NCBI RefSeq assembly: GCF_021390475.1 | Contig: NZ_JAJUWS010000004.1 | Coordinates: forward strand, 124,001 to 188,000 | Direction: 5' to 3' | Source: Streptomyces sp. ST2-7A | Lineage (GTDB): Bacteria > Actinomycetota > Actinomycetes > Streptomycetales > Streptomycetaceae | Length of the DNA: 64,000 nucleotides | Shown here: piece by piece, positions 1 to 9,555 of the stretch | Layout: each line of letters opens with the position of its first letter | Numbering within the stretch: the first letter of the stretch is position 1 | The notes under the pieces: generated by a model | Databases searched by the model: none | Told to the model about the DNA's origin: nothing | The model's input: only the letters and a program-made list of their open reading frames with translations | Translations under genes and position numbers: made by a program

Positions 1-2
1 GG

Positions 3-848
3 GACGCCGACTACACCACCCTGCTGCGCCGTTATCACGAGGAACCGACCTGGGCCCGGCTCTGCGACGCGGTCGCCACCGGGCTGGGGCTGGTCGTGAT
101 GGAGGTCTCCCCCCGTGCCGGCATGGCCGTCGCAGCCGCGGAGGAATCGGTCTTCGCGGTGCGCATCGGGGACTACGCCCGCCGGGCCGCGGCCGACTCC
201 GCCGACCGTTTCCTGCACGGCCTGGCCCATCTCGCCGTCGCGGCGCTGGCCTTCCCCCGCCCGGCCGACCTGGCCGACGAGGGGTACTCGGGACGGGTCG
301 CGGTCACCGGGGTGGAGTCCTTCGTCCGCCAGGCGTGCGCGCTGCTGGAGGAACGCGCCGCCGCGCGCGGGGAGAACTCCGACCCCGCCACCGACAGCCC
401 CGAACTGGAGGCGGCCTGGCGGGTGTACGCCCGGCGCAGTGCCACCGGGGCCACCAAGGACGCCCGGCGACTCGCCGGATCCACCACGGGCATCGTGGGC
501 AAGGCCGTGGCCTTCCTCGCCGACTCCGGATTCCTCCAGCGCACAGGGGACGAGGGCGGTGGCACCTATCGGACCACACCCCGCTACCGGCTCCAGGTCC
601 GCGAACTGGCGGGCACCGCGGCCATGGCCGAACTGCTCTCCCTGGGGGTGGTCACCGTCACCGACGGCAACGGCACCCTCCGCGCCCCGGACCCCGACGC
701 CGGAGCGGGGGCCGCCACCGGAATCCCGCCCGGTGGCCTGCCCTTCCCGGACCACGGAGTCCCGGACGCCCCCGGCACCCCGCGGAATCCGCCCGCCCCG
801 CCCGCCCCGAATACCCCGAACGTCCCGCAGAGCGCCGAGAGTCCCTGA
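3..848 (+). CDS. Winged-helix (KITE/MksE-like) protein, 3' part only
   Basis: The open frame runs in from the left edge, so the true start lies outside the window. The visible 281 residues contain a helical region and then a helix-turn-helix-like segment (around ARRLAGSTTGIVGKAVAFLA) with a wing containing TYRTTPRYRL. The last 65 or so residues are a low-complexity Pro/Gly tail. The stop codon shares one base with the ATG of the SMC-like ATPase gene, so the two are translationally coupled. In condensin-like systems (MukBEF, MksBEF, Wadjet JetABC) a small winged-helix KITE protein is encoded just before the SMC-like ATPase, which is the basis for this role. Fold and role are inferred from position and a weak motif, not from clear family residues. 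Confidence 0.6.
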   Translation, partial: DADYTTLLRRYHEEPTWARLCDAVATGLGLVVMEVSPRAGMAVAAAEESVFAVRIGDYARRAAADSADRFLHGLAHLAVAALAFPRPADLADEGYSGRVAVTGVESFVRQACALLEERAAARGENSDPATDSPELEAAWRVYARRSATGATKDARRLAGSTTGIVGKAVAFLADSGFLQRTGDEGGGTYRTTPRYRLQVRELAGTAAMAELLSLGVVTVTDGNGTLRAPDPDAGAGAATGIPPGGLPFPDHGVPDAPGTPRNPPAPPAPNTPNVPQSAESP

Positions 849-3800
849 TGTACGAGCTGTCCCGGATCCGCCTCCACTCCATCGGCCCGGCCGGTGCCCG
901 CTACGCCGACACCGTGCTCGATCTGCGCGGTGTGGGCGCGCCGGTGCCCGAGCCGGCCCCGGTGCAGGCCGATTTCTTCGAGGGCGAACCCGTCGGGCCG
1001 CCCCGTCGCCCCGCCCCGGCCGGGGTCCTCTTCCTGGAGAACGGCGGCGGCAAGTCCGTCCTGCTCAAGCTGATCTTCTCGGTGATGCTCCCCGGCCACC
1101 GCAACACCCTGGGCGGGGCCAGCTCGGGTGTGCTGCGGAAGTTCCTGCTCGCCGACGACTGCGGGCACGTGGCCCTGGAGTGGCAGCACACGATCACCGG
1201 TGAGACCGTCGTCGTCGGCAAGGTCAGCGAGTGGCGGGGACGCCAGGTCTCCTCCGACCCCCGCCGGTTCGCGGAGGCCTGGTACTCCTTCCGACCCGGC
1301 CCCGGCCTGTCGCTGGATTCCCTACCGGTCTCCGAGAGGGGCGTCCCGCGCGCCCCGGACGCCCCCGGTGCCCCGGTGTCCCGGGGCCGCCGGCGCACCA
1401 TGCGCGGCTTCCGCGACGTCCTCACCGAGACCGGCCGTTCCCACCCCCACCTCGATGTGGTGTGGGAGGAGGTCCACGAGCGCTGGCGCGAGCACCTGGA
1501 GGACCTCGGCCTGGACCCCGAGCTCTTCCGCTACCAGCGCGAGATGAACGCCGACGAGGGCGAGGCCGCCGGGCTCTTCGCCGTGCGCGCCGACTCCGAC
1601 TTCACCGATCTGTTGCTGCGCGCGGTCACCGACCACCGGGACACCGACGGCCTCGCCGACCTCGTGCACGGCTTCGCCCACAAACTGGGCAGGCGCGAGG
1701 AGCTGACCGCCGAACGCGACTTCACCGCGGGCTCGCTCGACCTGCTCGAGCGCATCGCCGGCGCCACCGCCGAGCGGGAGCGCGCCCGCGCCGTGCACAG
1801 CGCCGCCGAGGGGCGCGCCCGGGGTCTGGGGCGTCGGCTGGCCGCCCGCGCGGAACGGGAGAACGAACGGACCGCCGTGCTGTCCGAGCGCGCGACGGTC
1901 GCGGCCGAGGCCACCGCCGGCGCCTCCCGGGCCCGTGACACCGCCCGTGACATCGCGGCCGAACTCGCCTGGCGGCACGCCGCCTCCGCGCTGGCCGACG
2001 GTGAACGGGAGGCGGCGGAACGTCGGCGCGAACTGGCCGAGGCCCGCTCGCTGCACGCGGCCTGGCAGGCCGCCGAGATCGTGCTCCAGCACCGCTCCGC
2101 CGCCGACCGGGCGGCCCGGGTCGCCGAGGCCATCCGGGAGGCCGAACGCGACGCCGCCCCCGCGCTGGCCGCCCGGGCCCGTGCCGCCGGGGAACTGGTC
2201 CGTGCGCTGGAGGCCGCCGCGGACGGGGCCGAACGGGAGGCGGCCGGCCACGAACGGCGCTCCGCCGAACTCCTGGCCTCCGGCGAGGAGACGAGGCGGG
2301 AGGCCACCGCCGCCGCCACCGCCGCCCAACGCGCCCGCAGCGAGGCCGATCACCTCGACCAGCGGCTCGCCGAGCTCGACCGGGAGGTCGCGGAAGCGGC
2401 GGGAGCGGGCTGGTTCGGGGAGGGCGAGATCCCCGAGGACCCCGCCCGCGCGGCGCTGGCCGCCGATGACGCGGCCCGCACCGCCGAGACCGCCCTGCAC
2501 GCCGCCCGGGAGGTCGCCGTCCGCACCGCGGACGCCGCGCGCGGCGCCGCCGAACGCCACACCCGGGCCCGGTTGGCGGAGGCCCGCGCCGCCGACGCGG
2601 TGGAGGCGGCGGAGGCCGCGCTGACCGCGGAGATCCGGATCGCCGGCACACTGGCCGCCGAACCCCGGGTGAGCGACCTGCTGGGCGCCGATCCCCGCCA
2701 TCCGCTCGGAGCGGAGGAGTTGGACGACCGGGCGGAAGAACTGCGGGGCATCCTGGAGGAGGCCGTCGAAGCGGCCGAACGCCGACTGTTCGAGCAGCGC
2801 ACGGGCGCGGCCGAGGACTCCCGGATCCTCGCCGCCCTGGGCGACGGCGGCCTGCTGCCGCCGGGGCCCGACGTGCTCGCCGCCGTCGAGTACCTGGGCG
2901 AGCACGGCGTTCCCGCCCTGCCCGGTTGGCGCTACCTGGCGCAGTCCGTGCACCCCGACGACCACGCGGCCGTGCTGGCGGCCCGCCCCGAGCTGGTCGA
3001 CGGCGTCGTGGTCACCGATCCCGACGGCCTGGAGCGGGCCCGGGAGATCCTCCTGGACGCCGCGCTCCTGCCCAGGTCGGCGGTGGCGGTGGGGACCGCG
3101 GCGGCCCTGCTGGCCCCCGTCCCGCCCGCCGGTCGGGACGGGGACGCCGGAGGACGGGCCACGGTCTTCCTGGTGCCCCCCAACCCCGCCATGCACGACG
3201 AGAACGCCGCCGACACCGAACGCGGCGCCCTGCGGGAACGCGCGCGGGCCAGGGACGCCGAGATCGGTGAACTGGCCGCCCGGCTCGCCGCGGATCGCGC
3301 GCTGGCGGCCCGGCTCGCCTCGTGGCGCACCGGCTGCCCGCCGGGCGGGCCGGCGGCCCTGCGCGAGGAGGCCGAGCGGGTCCGCCTCGCGGCCTCCGCC
3401 GCCCGCCGCGAGCTGGACGCCGCCGAACCGGCCCGGCAGGAGGCGGAGGAGGCGGCCGAGGAGGCCCGCCGGGCCGTCGAGGACCGGGGCGAGGCCGCCC
3501 GACGGGCCCGTCGGGCGGCCGACGCCCTCGCCGGTCTCGCGCGTCGGTTGCGCGAGCGGCCCTCCCACCGTTCCCGTCTCCGGGAACTGGCCGAGGAGGT
3601 CACCGAGGCCGAGAACCGGGCGGCCCGATTGTTGGAGCGCGCGCGGGCGGCCGACGAGGACCGACGGGCCGCGCAGCGCGTCGCCGACGACGCCCGGCGC
3701 ACCGCCCGCACCCTGCGTGCCGAGCGGGCCGGGATCGCCGGCGCCCCGGAGGGCACCGCCGCGTCCGACGACGCCGGGGACGACCCGATCGAGCCCGCGG

Positions 3801-5587
3801 CCCTGCCCGCGCTGCGCGAGGCCTACCGCGCCGCCGGCAGCCTCTACGAGAAGGTCGCCGTGGGCAGCGACCTGCGTGCCGAACAGGCCAGGGCGGAAGG
3901 GGACGAGAGTGCGGCCCGCGCGGCCCTGGACCGGTTGGGCAGCCGGATCCGTACCCGGGCCGGTCGTTTGCTGGCCACGCCGGACGGGGCCGACGGCCCC
4001 GCCCGGCAGGCGGCCGCGGCGAGAGCCGAGGACCTGGGTCGACTGCTGGAGGGCCGTGCCGCCGAGGCGGGGGAGCGCCTGGGCCGGCTGCGCGGCGAAG
4101 CGGAACGCCTCGCGCCGGGGGAGGGTGGGGCCCACGCCGAGCTGCCCCCGGGGATGGAGCCGACCGACGCCGAACACGCCCGGACCCTGTTGCGCGCGGC
4201 GGAGAGCGAACTCGCCCGCCGGGGTGACGCGCTGGAGACCGCCCGGTTGGCGCAGCAGGACGCCGAGCGCGGCCGGGTCGAGGCCGAGCGCGCGGCCGCC
4301 GACTTCGCCGAGACCGCGGCCCAGCTCCTGGACCTGCTGCGCGAACCCGAGCCGGGCGAGTCCGCTCCGCCGGGCGACGGGGACGACGGCACCGGGGCCG
4401 AGCCCTACCCCGGCGCGGCCGAGGACGCCCGCCGGACCGCCGCCGAATCACGCCGGGCCCTGCGCGCCTGCTCCGCCGAACTGTCGGCGGCGGAGGGCAC
4501 CGTTCGGGAGGCCGCCGACCGTCTGGTGCGGCACGCCAACTCCGTACGCTTCGAGGCCGTGCGCACTCCCGCCCGGCAGCAGATCCGGGAACTGCCCCCG
4601 GCCGCTCTGCCGGCCCACGCCGAGGCGTGGGCCGCGGCCTTCGCGCCCCGGCTGCGGGTGCTCACCGACGAGCTCGGCCAACTGGAACGCAACCGCGACG
4701 GCATCGTGGACCGACTGCGCGGCCTGGTGGAGTCCTCCCTGGACACCCTGCGCGCCGCCCAGCGACTCTCCCGTCTCCCCGACGGCCTGGGGGAGTGGTC
4801 CGGCCAGGAGTTCCTGCGGATCCGCTTCGAGGAGCCGGATCGGGCCGCCCTGGTCACCCGCCTGGGCGAGGTGGTGGACGAGACGACCCGGGCCGCCGTG
4901 CGGCGCAACACCGACCTGCGCAGGGACGGCATGTCCCTGCTGCTGCGTGGTGTGCACGCCGCTCTGGTACCCCGCGGCGTCGCGGTGGAGATCCTCAAGC
5001 CGGACGCGGTGCTGCGCGCCGAGCGGGTGCCCGTCGGGCAGATGGGCGATGTCTTCTCCGGGGGCCAGCTGTTGACCGCGGCCATCGCGCTGTACTGCAC
5101 CATGGCCGCCCTGCGCGGCAACGACCGGGGGCGCGACCGGCACCGGCACGCCGGCACGCTCTTCCTGGACAACCCCATCGGCCGGGCCAACGCCACCTAC
5201 CTGTTGGAGCTCCAGCGGGCCGTGGCGAACGCCCTGGGCGTCCAACTGCTCTACACCACCGGATTGTTCGACACCACGGCGCTGGCCGAGTTCCCGCTGG
5301 TGATCCGCCTGCGGAACGACGCCGACCTGCGGGCCGGCCTGAAGTACATCAGTGTCGAGGAGCACCTGCGTCCCGGCCTGCCCGGCCCACCTGCGGACGA
5401 GGGGGCGCGGGCGGAGATCACGGCGACCCGGGTCCACCGCCGTCCCGTGGACCCGCCCCCCACCGTGCCGGAACCCGCCGACACCCCGGCGGACAACACC
5501 CCGGTGAACGGTGGGACGACGGATGGCGGAAGCGGAACCGGCGAGGGGCCCCCGCACCGGGGGGACGCCGTCCCGAGCGGTGGCTGA
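848..5587 (+). CDS. Large SMC/MukB-like coiled-coil ATPase (JetC/MksB-type)
   Basis: Predicted 1579-residue ATPase with a split nucleotide-binding head. The Walker A motif ENGGGKS lies at residues 64-70. The ABC signature FSGGQLLTAAIAL is near residue 1403 and a Walker B-like segment (TLFLDNPIGRAN) near 1440. Between them are roughly 1000 residues rich in Ala, Glu and Arg with heptad character, interrupted near 630-760 by a more globular piece (TGCP, LPGWRYLAQSV) that may be the hinge. This is the plan of SMC, MukB and JetC proteins, which load on DNA and extrude loops. The ATG overlaps the stop of the winged-helix gene by one base. The usual catalytic Glu after the Walker B Asp is Asn here. 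A TOPRIM nuclease gene (jetD) does not follow, so defence versus chromosome organisation cannot be decided. The C-terminal 60 residues look disordered. Confidence 0.8.
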   Translation: MYELSRIRLHSIGPAGARYADTVLDLRGVGAPVPEPAPVQADFFEGEPVGPPRRPAPAGVLFLENGGGKSVLLKLIFSVMLPGHRNTLGGASSGVLRKFLLADDCGHVALEWQHTITGETVVVGKVSEWRGRQVSSDPRRFAEAWYSFRPGPGLSLDSLPVSERGVPRAPDAPGAPVSRGRRRTMRGFRDVLTETGRSHPHLDVVWEEVHERWREHLEDLGLDPELFRYQREMNADEGEAAGLFAVRADSDFTDLLLRAVTDHRDTDGLADLVHGFAHKLGRREELTAERDFTAGSLDLLERIAGATAERERARAVHSAAEGRARGLGRRLAARAERENERTAVLSERATVAAEATAGASRARDTARDIAAELAWRHAASALADGEREAAERRRELAEARSLHAAWQAAEIVLQHRSAADRAARVAEAIREAERDAAPALAARARAAGELVRALEAAADGAEREAAGHERRSAELLASGEETRREATAAATAAQRARSEADHLDQRLAELDREVAEAAGAGWFGEGEIPEDPARAALAADDAARTAETALHAAREVAVRTADAARGAAERHTRARLAEARAADAVEAAEAALTAEIRIAGTLAAEPRVSDLLGADPRHPLGAEELDDRAEELRGILEEAVEAAERRLFEQRTGAAEDSRILAALGDGGLLPPGPDVLAAVEYLGEHGVPALPGWRYLAQSVHPDDHAAVLAARPELVDGVVVTDPDGLERAREILLDAALLPRSAVAVGTAAALLAPVPPAGRDGDAGGRATVFLVPPNPAMHDENAADTERGALRERARARDAEIGELAARLAADRALAARLASWRTGCPPGGPAALREEAERVRLAASAARRELDAAEPARQEAEEAAEEARRAVEDRGEAARRARRAADALAGLARRLRERPSHRSRLRELAEEVTEAENRAARLLERARAADEDRRAAQRVADDARRTARTLRAERAGIAGAPEGTAASDDAGDDPIEPAALPALREAYRAAGSLYEKVAVGSDLRAEQARAEGDESAARAALDRLGSRIRTRAGRLLATPDGADGPARQAAAARAEDLGRLLEGRAAEAGERLGRLRGEAERLAPGEGGAHAELPPGMEPTDAEHARTLLRAAESELARRGDALETARLAQQDAERGRVEAERAAADFAETAAQLLDLLREPEPGESAPPGDGDDGTGAEPYPGAAEDARRTAAESRRALRACSAELSAAEGTVREAADRLVRHANSVRFEAVRTPARQQIRELPPAALPAHAEAWAAAFAPRLRVLTDELGQLERNRDGIVDRLRGLVESSLDTLRAAQRLSRLPDGLGEWSGQEFLRIRFEEPDRAALVTRLGEVVDETTRAAVRRNTDLRRDGMSLLLRGVHAALVPRGVAVEILKPDAVLRAERVPVGQMGDVFSGGQLLTAAIALYCTMAALRGNDRGRDRHRHAGTLFLDNPIGRANATYLLELQRAVANALGVQLLYTTGLFDTTALAEFPLVIRLRNDADLRAGLKYISVEEHLRPGLPGPPADEGARAEITATRVHRRPVDPPPTVPEPADTPADNTPVNGGTTDGGSGTGEGPPHRGDAVPSGG

Positions 5588-5619
5588 CCCGGGGGCCGTG
5601 GGGAGGAACGCGGGAGGGC

Positions 5620-5650
5620 CGCCGGCGGGATCCGATCGGCCCCGCCGGCG
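5620..5650. terminator. Bidirectional terminator hairpin
   Basis: A perfect 10-bp inverted repeat (CGCCGGCGGG at 5620-5629 against its complement at 5641-5650) separates the convergent ATPase gene and the small membrane protein gene. There is no U-tract, as is common in actinomycetes. Confidence 0.55.
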
Positions 5651-5932
5651 TCACCGTCGTTCCATCGGTCGCCGCCGGGCCGCGCTGCTGGGCAGTGACA
5701 CCACCCCGTGGCGTTGGCGCCACATCTGACGGGTGATCCAGATGTCCAGGAAGGCCCAGGTGGTGACGATGGTGCCGGCTATCGTCGCCAACATCATCGG
5801 AAAGGCCGTCCAGGATTTCGCGAGGGTGCACAGCACCGCCGCGAGCAACTGCACGAGGGTCAACGCCGCGATCAGCACGGCCCGGACCGCCGCTTCGCGA
5901 ACCGGGTCCGGCATCCGTGGTTTGGCATACAC
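5651..5932 (-). CDS. Small two-helix membrane protein, function unknown
   Basis: Ninety-three residues. Two hydrophobic segments, about residues 17-39 (AVLIAALTLVQLLAAVLCTL) and 45-66 (FPMMLATIAGTIVTTWAFLD), are separated by a short turn and followed by a basic tail (RQRHGVV, SSAARRRPMERR). The protein is therefore predicted to span the membrane twice. It is convergent with the upstream ATPase gene and divergent from the sensor kinase at 6215. I do not recognise a named family; short proteins of this kind are common in Streptomyces. GTG or ATG starts a few codons apart are possible. Confidence 0.6.
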   Translation of the reverse strand: MYAKPRMPDPVREAAVRAVLIAALTLVQLLAAVLCTLAKSWTAFPMMLATIAGTIVTTWAFLDIWITRQMWRQRHGVVSLPSSAARRRPMERR

Positions 5933-6214
5933 GCCATCGCTCCCTGGACGGTGAGATGTACGCGAGATGCGCGGAAATGTCGGGGCACACCTACCCGGGC
6001 ATCATGCCAGAACTCCTTGCGCGGGCGGGGACGACCGACCAGGATGGCGCACAGCCCGTTTTCACCGGGGTTCTCCCCGGGCACCGTTCACCACTCGGGC
6101 ATCCCCGTGGAACGGAGGGCGTCGGCGGTACCCGGCGCCGATCCCCGGGGCGCCCGATCCGCGTCGACGCGCCCGCGTCGTCGCCTCCGCGTCCGGGCGG
6201 ACCAAGGGGAGGGC

Positions 6215-9121
6215 ATGCGCTTCCGCGGTGGATCGATCCGTCACAAGGTCGTGGTGCTGCTTCTGGTGCCTTTGCTGTCACTGGTGTCGCTGTGGGGGTT
6301 CGCGACCGCCCTCACCGTCCATGAGGCCCGCCAGCTGGCACGGGCCTCCCACCTCGTAGAGGACTTCGGCGATCCGGCCGTCGACGTGGTCCGTGACCTG
6401 CGCCGGGAGCGTCGCGAGACGATCGTCCACCTCGCCGACCCGCGCGGACCCCGCGAGCAACTGCGCGGCGCGCGGGAGGCCACCGACCGGTCGGTCGACA
6501 TCGTGCGGACCAACGCCTCCGGGCCCGCCCGCGGGAACCTCGCCCCCGGTGCCGCCGAGGCACTGGACGGCTTCCTGGAGGCCCTGGAGCACCTCGAACG
6601 GGCCCGCGAGCAGGTGGACACCAACACCCTCACCCGCACCGGCGCCCTGGACGCCTACAACGCCGTCGCCGAGCCCGGGCTGCGCCTGGGGTCGGCTCTC
6701 CACCTCCTGGAGAATGTCGAGCTGGATCGGCACGGTCGGGCCGTCGCCTCCCTCGGGATGGTCGCCGAGAACGTCTCGCGGATCGACGCGCTGGTGGCCG
6801 GCGCGCTGGCCGCCGGCCACATGACCGACCGTGAGCACCGGGCACTGTCCGACGCCGTGGCCGAGCGGGGCCTGCTCCACCGACTCCACCGGTCCGACCT
6901 CCCGGTGGAGGACCGCCGCGCCCGGGAGAACTTCTGGCAGGCGGGACAGGGACGGATCCTGCGGGAGACCGAGGAACTGGTCGTGGAACAGGGCGTCGGG
7001 GGGACCCAGCCGGGTCGCTGGGAGGAGATCACGGCCGGGACCCTGGAGGAGCTCCGGTCCCTGGACGACTCCGCCGCCGAGCGCTACGCCGCCGAGATGA
7101 AACCCGCGGCCGACTCGGTGCTGCTGCGTGCCGCGCTCGCCGGTGTCGCCGGACTGGTCGCGGTGCTCCTGTCGATCGGGATATCGCTGCGGATGGGCCG
7201 TGATCTGACCCGTGAGCTGCGGGTGCTCTCCGACCGGGCCACCGAGTCCGCGGAGGTCCGGCTGCCCTCGGTGATGAACCGGATCGCGGCGGGGGACCGA
7301 GTCGATCCGACCGCCGGGGCCCCCGGACCCGGTCCCGGACCCGGTTCGGACGAGACCGGACGGGTGGAGCGGGCTCTGGACACCCTCGAACGCGCCGCGA
7401 TCGAGGCGGCCCTCCGGCGGGCCGAAATGCGCCACGGGATCTCGGAGGTCTTCGTCAACCTCGCCCGCCGCAACCAGGGCCTGTCGCAGAAGCAGCTCAA
7501 CATCATCGGTGCGATGCGGCGACGCACCGACGACGAGGACGAGTTGGAGGAACTGTTCCGGCTGGACAACCTCGCCAACCGCATGCGACGGCACGCCGAG
7601 GGGTTGATGATCCTCTCCGGCGCGCCGCCCACCCGCCAGTGGCGTCGGTCGGTGCGGCTGATGGACGTGGTGCGCTGCGCGGTCCGGGAGGTGGGGGACT
7701 CCGAACGCGTCGAGGTGCGCCGGATGCCGTCCCTGGCCGTCGACGGCGCCGCCGTCGCCGACCTCGTTCACCTGATGGCCGAGTTGTTGGAGAACGCGAT
7801 CAACTACTCCCCGCCCCACACCGCCGTCCAGGTGCACGGTGAGCGCGTGCCGCACGGGTTCTCGGTCGAGATCCACGACCGGGGCCTGGGCATGCCCCCC
7901 GAGGCGATGTCGGACGCCAACCACCGTCTCGCCGACGCCCCGGACTTCGAACTCTCCGACACCGACCGCCTGGGCCTGTTCGTGGTGGCCCGCCTGGCCC
8001 GTCGACACGGGGTGCGGGTCTCCCTGCGGGAATCCCCCTACGGCGGGACCACCGCCGTCGTCCTCGTCCCCGGGGAGCTGTTGGGCGAGTGGGAGGGCGA
8101 GGAGGAGGGGACGCCCCGGGTCGGCGGCGTGGATCGGCTGCCGGTGAACGGCCGGCCGGCCACGGCTTCGGTGGAGGCCCGGCGGGGTGGCCCGGTGGAA
8201 TTGGAGGCACCGGCCGAGCGGGTGCCGGCGGGACATCACCGGGCGGCAGACCGGGCCCGGGCCGGGGATCTCGTGGAATCGCTCGCGGGCCGATCGGCGG
8301 GGGGTTCCGCCGGTCCCCGCCCGCCCCTGCCCACCCGTCGTCCCGGTCGGGCGGTGGAGTCCTCCCGGCGCGGCCCCCGTGACACGGGGAACCGGCGTGT
8401 CGGCCGTGCCGAACGCTCCGGTGGACCCGGGCCGGAGGGGCGGGGCGGATCCCGGCGCGGGCCCGATCCCGAGCACGCGGCCACCGAGGGGGGCGAGGCG
8501 CCGCTGCCGCCGCGCCGGCGTCCGCCGGTGCTGATCGCGGAGAACGGTCGGGTCCTCGGAGAGCCCCCCGCGTCCTTCGCGGAGCGTGGGGGAGAGGGTG
8601 ACGACCGACCGGGACGGGCACGGGACGCCCGCCCGGAGCCGGGGGAGGGAGCCGTGCCCGGCGGGGGCCACCGGGGGGAGGGCTCCGGCGACCCCGCCGC
8701 ACCGGAGCCGGCCGACCCCGCGTCCGGGCCCGCCGGTCCGGAACGCCCCCTCGGGGCGCGGACCCCCGGGGTCGGGGCGGAGCGCACCGACCCCGTGCCG
8801 ATCGATCGACCGCCCCGGACCGGGTCCCGGTCCGGCGGCGGACTTCCCCGCCGGGTGCCTCGTATCCGCCCGGCGGGTACGGAATCGTCCCGGGCACGAC
8901 CCGTGGACGGTCCGGACCCCGGAGCCCGTGCCGGTGACCCCGCCGGGGAGGATCCGTCGACCGACGGGTCGGTCGAGCGGGACGCAGAGGCGGCCCGTGT
9001 CCGCATGTCCGCCCTGCAGGCCGGTTGGCGACGTGGCCGCCGCGAGCGGGAACCCGGATCCGGTGAGCCGGCCCGGGGGGAGACCGCACCACCGAAACAC
9101 CACGAGGGGCAGGAACGATGA
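6215..9121 (+). CDS. Conservon-type sensor histidine kinase-like protein (CvnA/nitrate-sensor family)
   Basis: Predicted 968-residue membrane sensor. Its parts in order are: a first membrane helix (residues about 10-31), an extracellular helical sensor domain of the NIT type (about 35-300), a second membrane helix (about 303-327), a HAMP-like linker, a helical dimerisation region (RRHAEGLMILSG), and a HATPase_c domain with the N-box ELLENAINYSPP (near 525) and G1-box DRGLGMPPEA. The last 340 residues are a long Pro/Arg/Gly-rich disordered tail. ATG 6215 is chosen because AAGGGGAGGG sits just upstream and the first membrane helix follows. Streptomyces conservons pair such kinases with roadblock, DUF742 and small GTPase genes. 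The stop overlaps the roadblock gene by four bases, so the two proteins should be co-expressed. Confidence 0.85.
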   Translation: MRFRGGSIRHKVVVLLLVPLLSLVSLWGFATALTVHEARQLARASHLVEDFGDPAVDVVRDLRRERRETIVHLADPRGPREQLRGAREATDRSVDIVRTNASGPARGNLAPGAAEALDGFLEALEHLERAREQVDTNTLTRTGALDAYNAVAEPGLRLGSALHLLENVELDRHGRAVASLGMVAENVSRIDALVAGALAAGHMTDREHRALSDAVAERGLLHRLHRSDLPVEDRRARENFWQAGQGRILRETEELVVEQGVGGTQPGRWEEITAGTLEELRSLDDSAAERYAAEMKPAADSVLLRAALAGVAGLVAVLLSIGISLRMGRDLTRELRVLSDRATESAEVRLPSVMNRIAAGDRVDPTAGAPGPGPGPGSDETGRVERALDTLERAAIEAALRRAEMRHGISEVFVNLARRNQGLSQKQLNIIGAMRRRTDDEDELEELFRLDNLANRMRRHAEGLMILSGAPPTRQWRRSVRLMDVVRCAVREVGDSERVEVRRMPSLAVDGAAVADLVHLMAELLENAINYSPPHTAVQVHGERVPHGFSVEIHDRGLGMPPEAMSDANHRLADAPDFELSDTDRLGLFVVARLARRHGVRVSLRESPYGGTTAVVLVPGELLGEWEGEEEGTPRVGGVDRLPVNGRPATASVEARRGGPVELEAPAERVPAGHHRAADRARAGDLVESLAGRSAGGSAGPRPPLPTRRPGRAVESSRRGPRDTGNRRVGRAERSGGPGPEGRGGSRRGPDPEHAATEGGEAPLPPRRRPPVLIAENGRVLGEPPASFAERGGEGDDRPGRARDARPEPGEGAVPGGGHRGEGSGDPAAPEPADPASGPAGPERPLGARTPGVGAERTDPVPIDRPPRTGSRSGGGLPRRVPRIRPAGTESSRARPVDGPDPGARAGDPAGEDPSTDGSVERDAEAARVRMSALQAGWRRGRREREPGSGEPARGETAPPKHHEGQER

Positions 9122-9555
9122 CCGCAGCGGAGGCCGGCGCATACCGGGGAGCCACCGGTGGTCGGGGAGAACTGGATTGGCTGCTGGACGAGTTGGTGGA
9201 ACGGGTCGGTAGCGTGCGGCACGGCCTGGTGCTGTCGGGGGACGGTTTGGCCCGCGGCACCTCCCGGGGCCTGCGCCAGGAGGACGCCGAACACCTGGCG
9301 GCCGTGGCGTCGGGTTTCCACAGCCTGGCCCGCGGTGTCGGCCGGCACTTCGAGGCCGGCTCGGTGCGGCAGACGCTGGTGGAGTTGGACGAGGCGTTCC
9401 TCTTCGTGGCGGCGGCCGGCTCCGGCAGCTGTCTGGCCGTCCTCGCCGACGCCTCCGCCGACGTGGGGCAGGTGGCCTACGAGATGACCCTGCTGGTCAA
9501 GCGGGTGGGTGTGCACCTGGGCACCGCCCCGCGGACCGGGGACGCCACCGTGTGA
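9118..9555 (+). CDS. Roadblock/LC7-domain protein (CvnB-like)
   Basis: A 145-residue roadblock/LC7 protein. The recognisable core runs from LDWLLDELVERVGSVRHGLV through SGDGLARGTSRGL and ends in VGQVAYEMTLLVKRVG, as in conservon CvnB proteins. These act as dimeric partners that regulate small Ras-like GTPases at the membrane. Its ATG overlaps the stop of the sensor kinase gene (ATGA). In a complete conservon a DUF742 gene and a small GTPase gene follow. Neither is present here: the next gene is acetoacetyl-CoA synthetase, 480 bases on, and a strong hairpin lies between. It must act only with the kinase or with GTPases encoded elsewhere. Confidence 0.88.
   Translation: MTAAEAGAYRGATGGRGELDWLLDELVERVGSVRHGLVLSGDGLARGTSRGLRQEDAEHLAAVASGFHSLARGVGRHFEAGSVRQTLVELDEAFLFVAAAGSGSCLAVLADASADVGQVAYEMTLLVKRVGVHLGTAPRTGDATV

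Noticed and set aside
1322..4177. Very long open frame antisense to the SMC-like gene (and similar long antisense frames at 8236-11925 and 25869-28640)
   Set aside because: They mirror genes with clear protein families on the other strand. Their composition is Gly/Arg/Pro-rich with no motifs, as expected from high-GC third positions.
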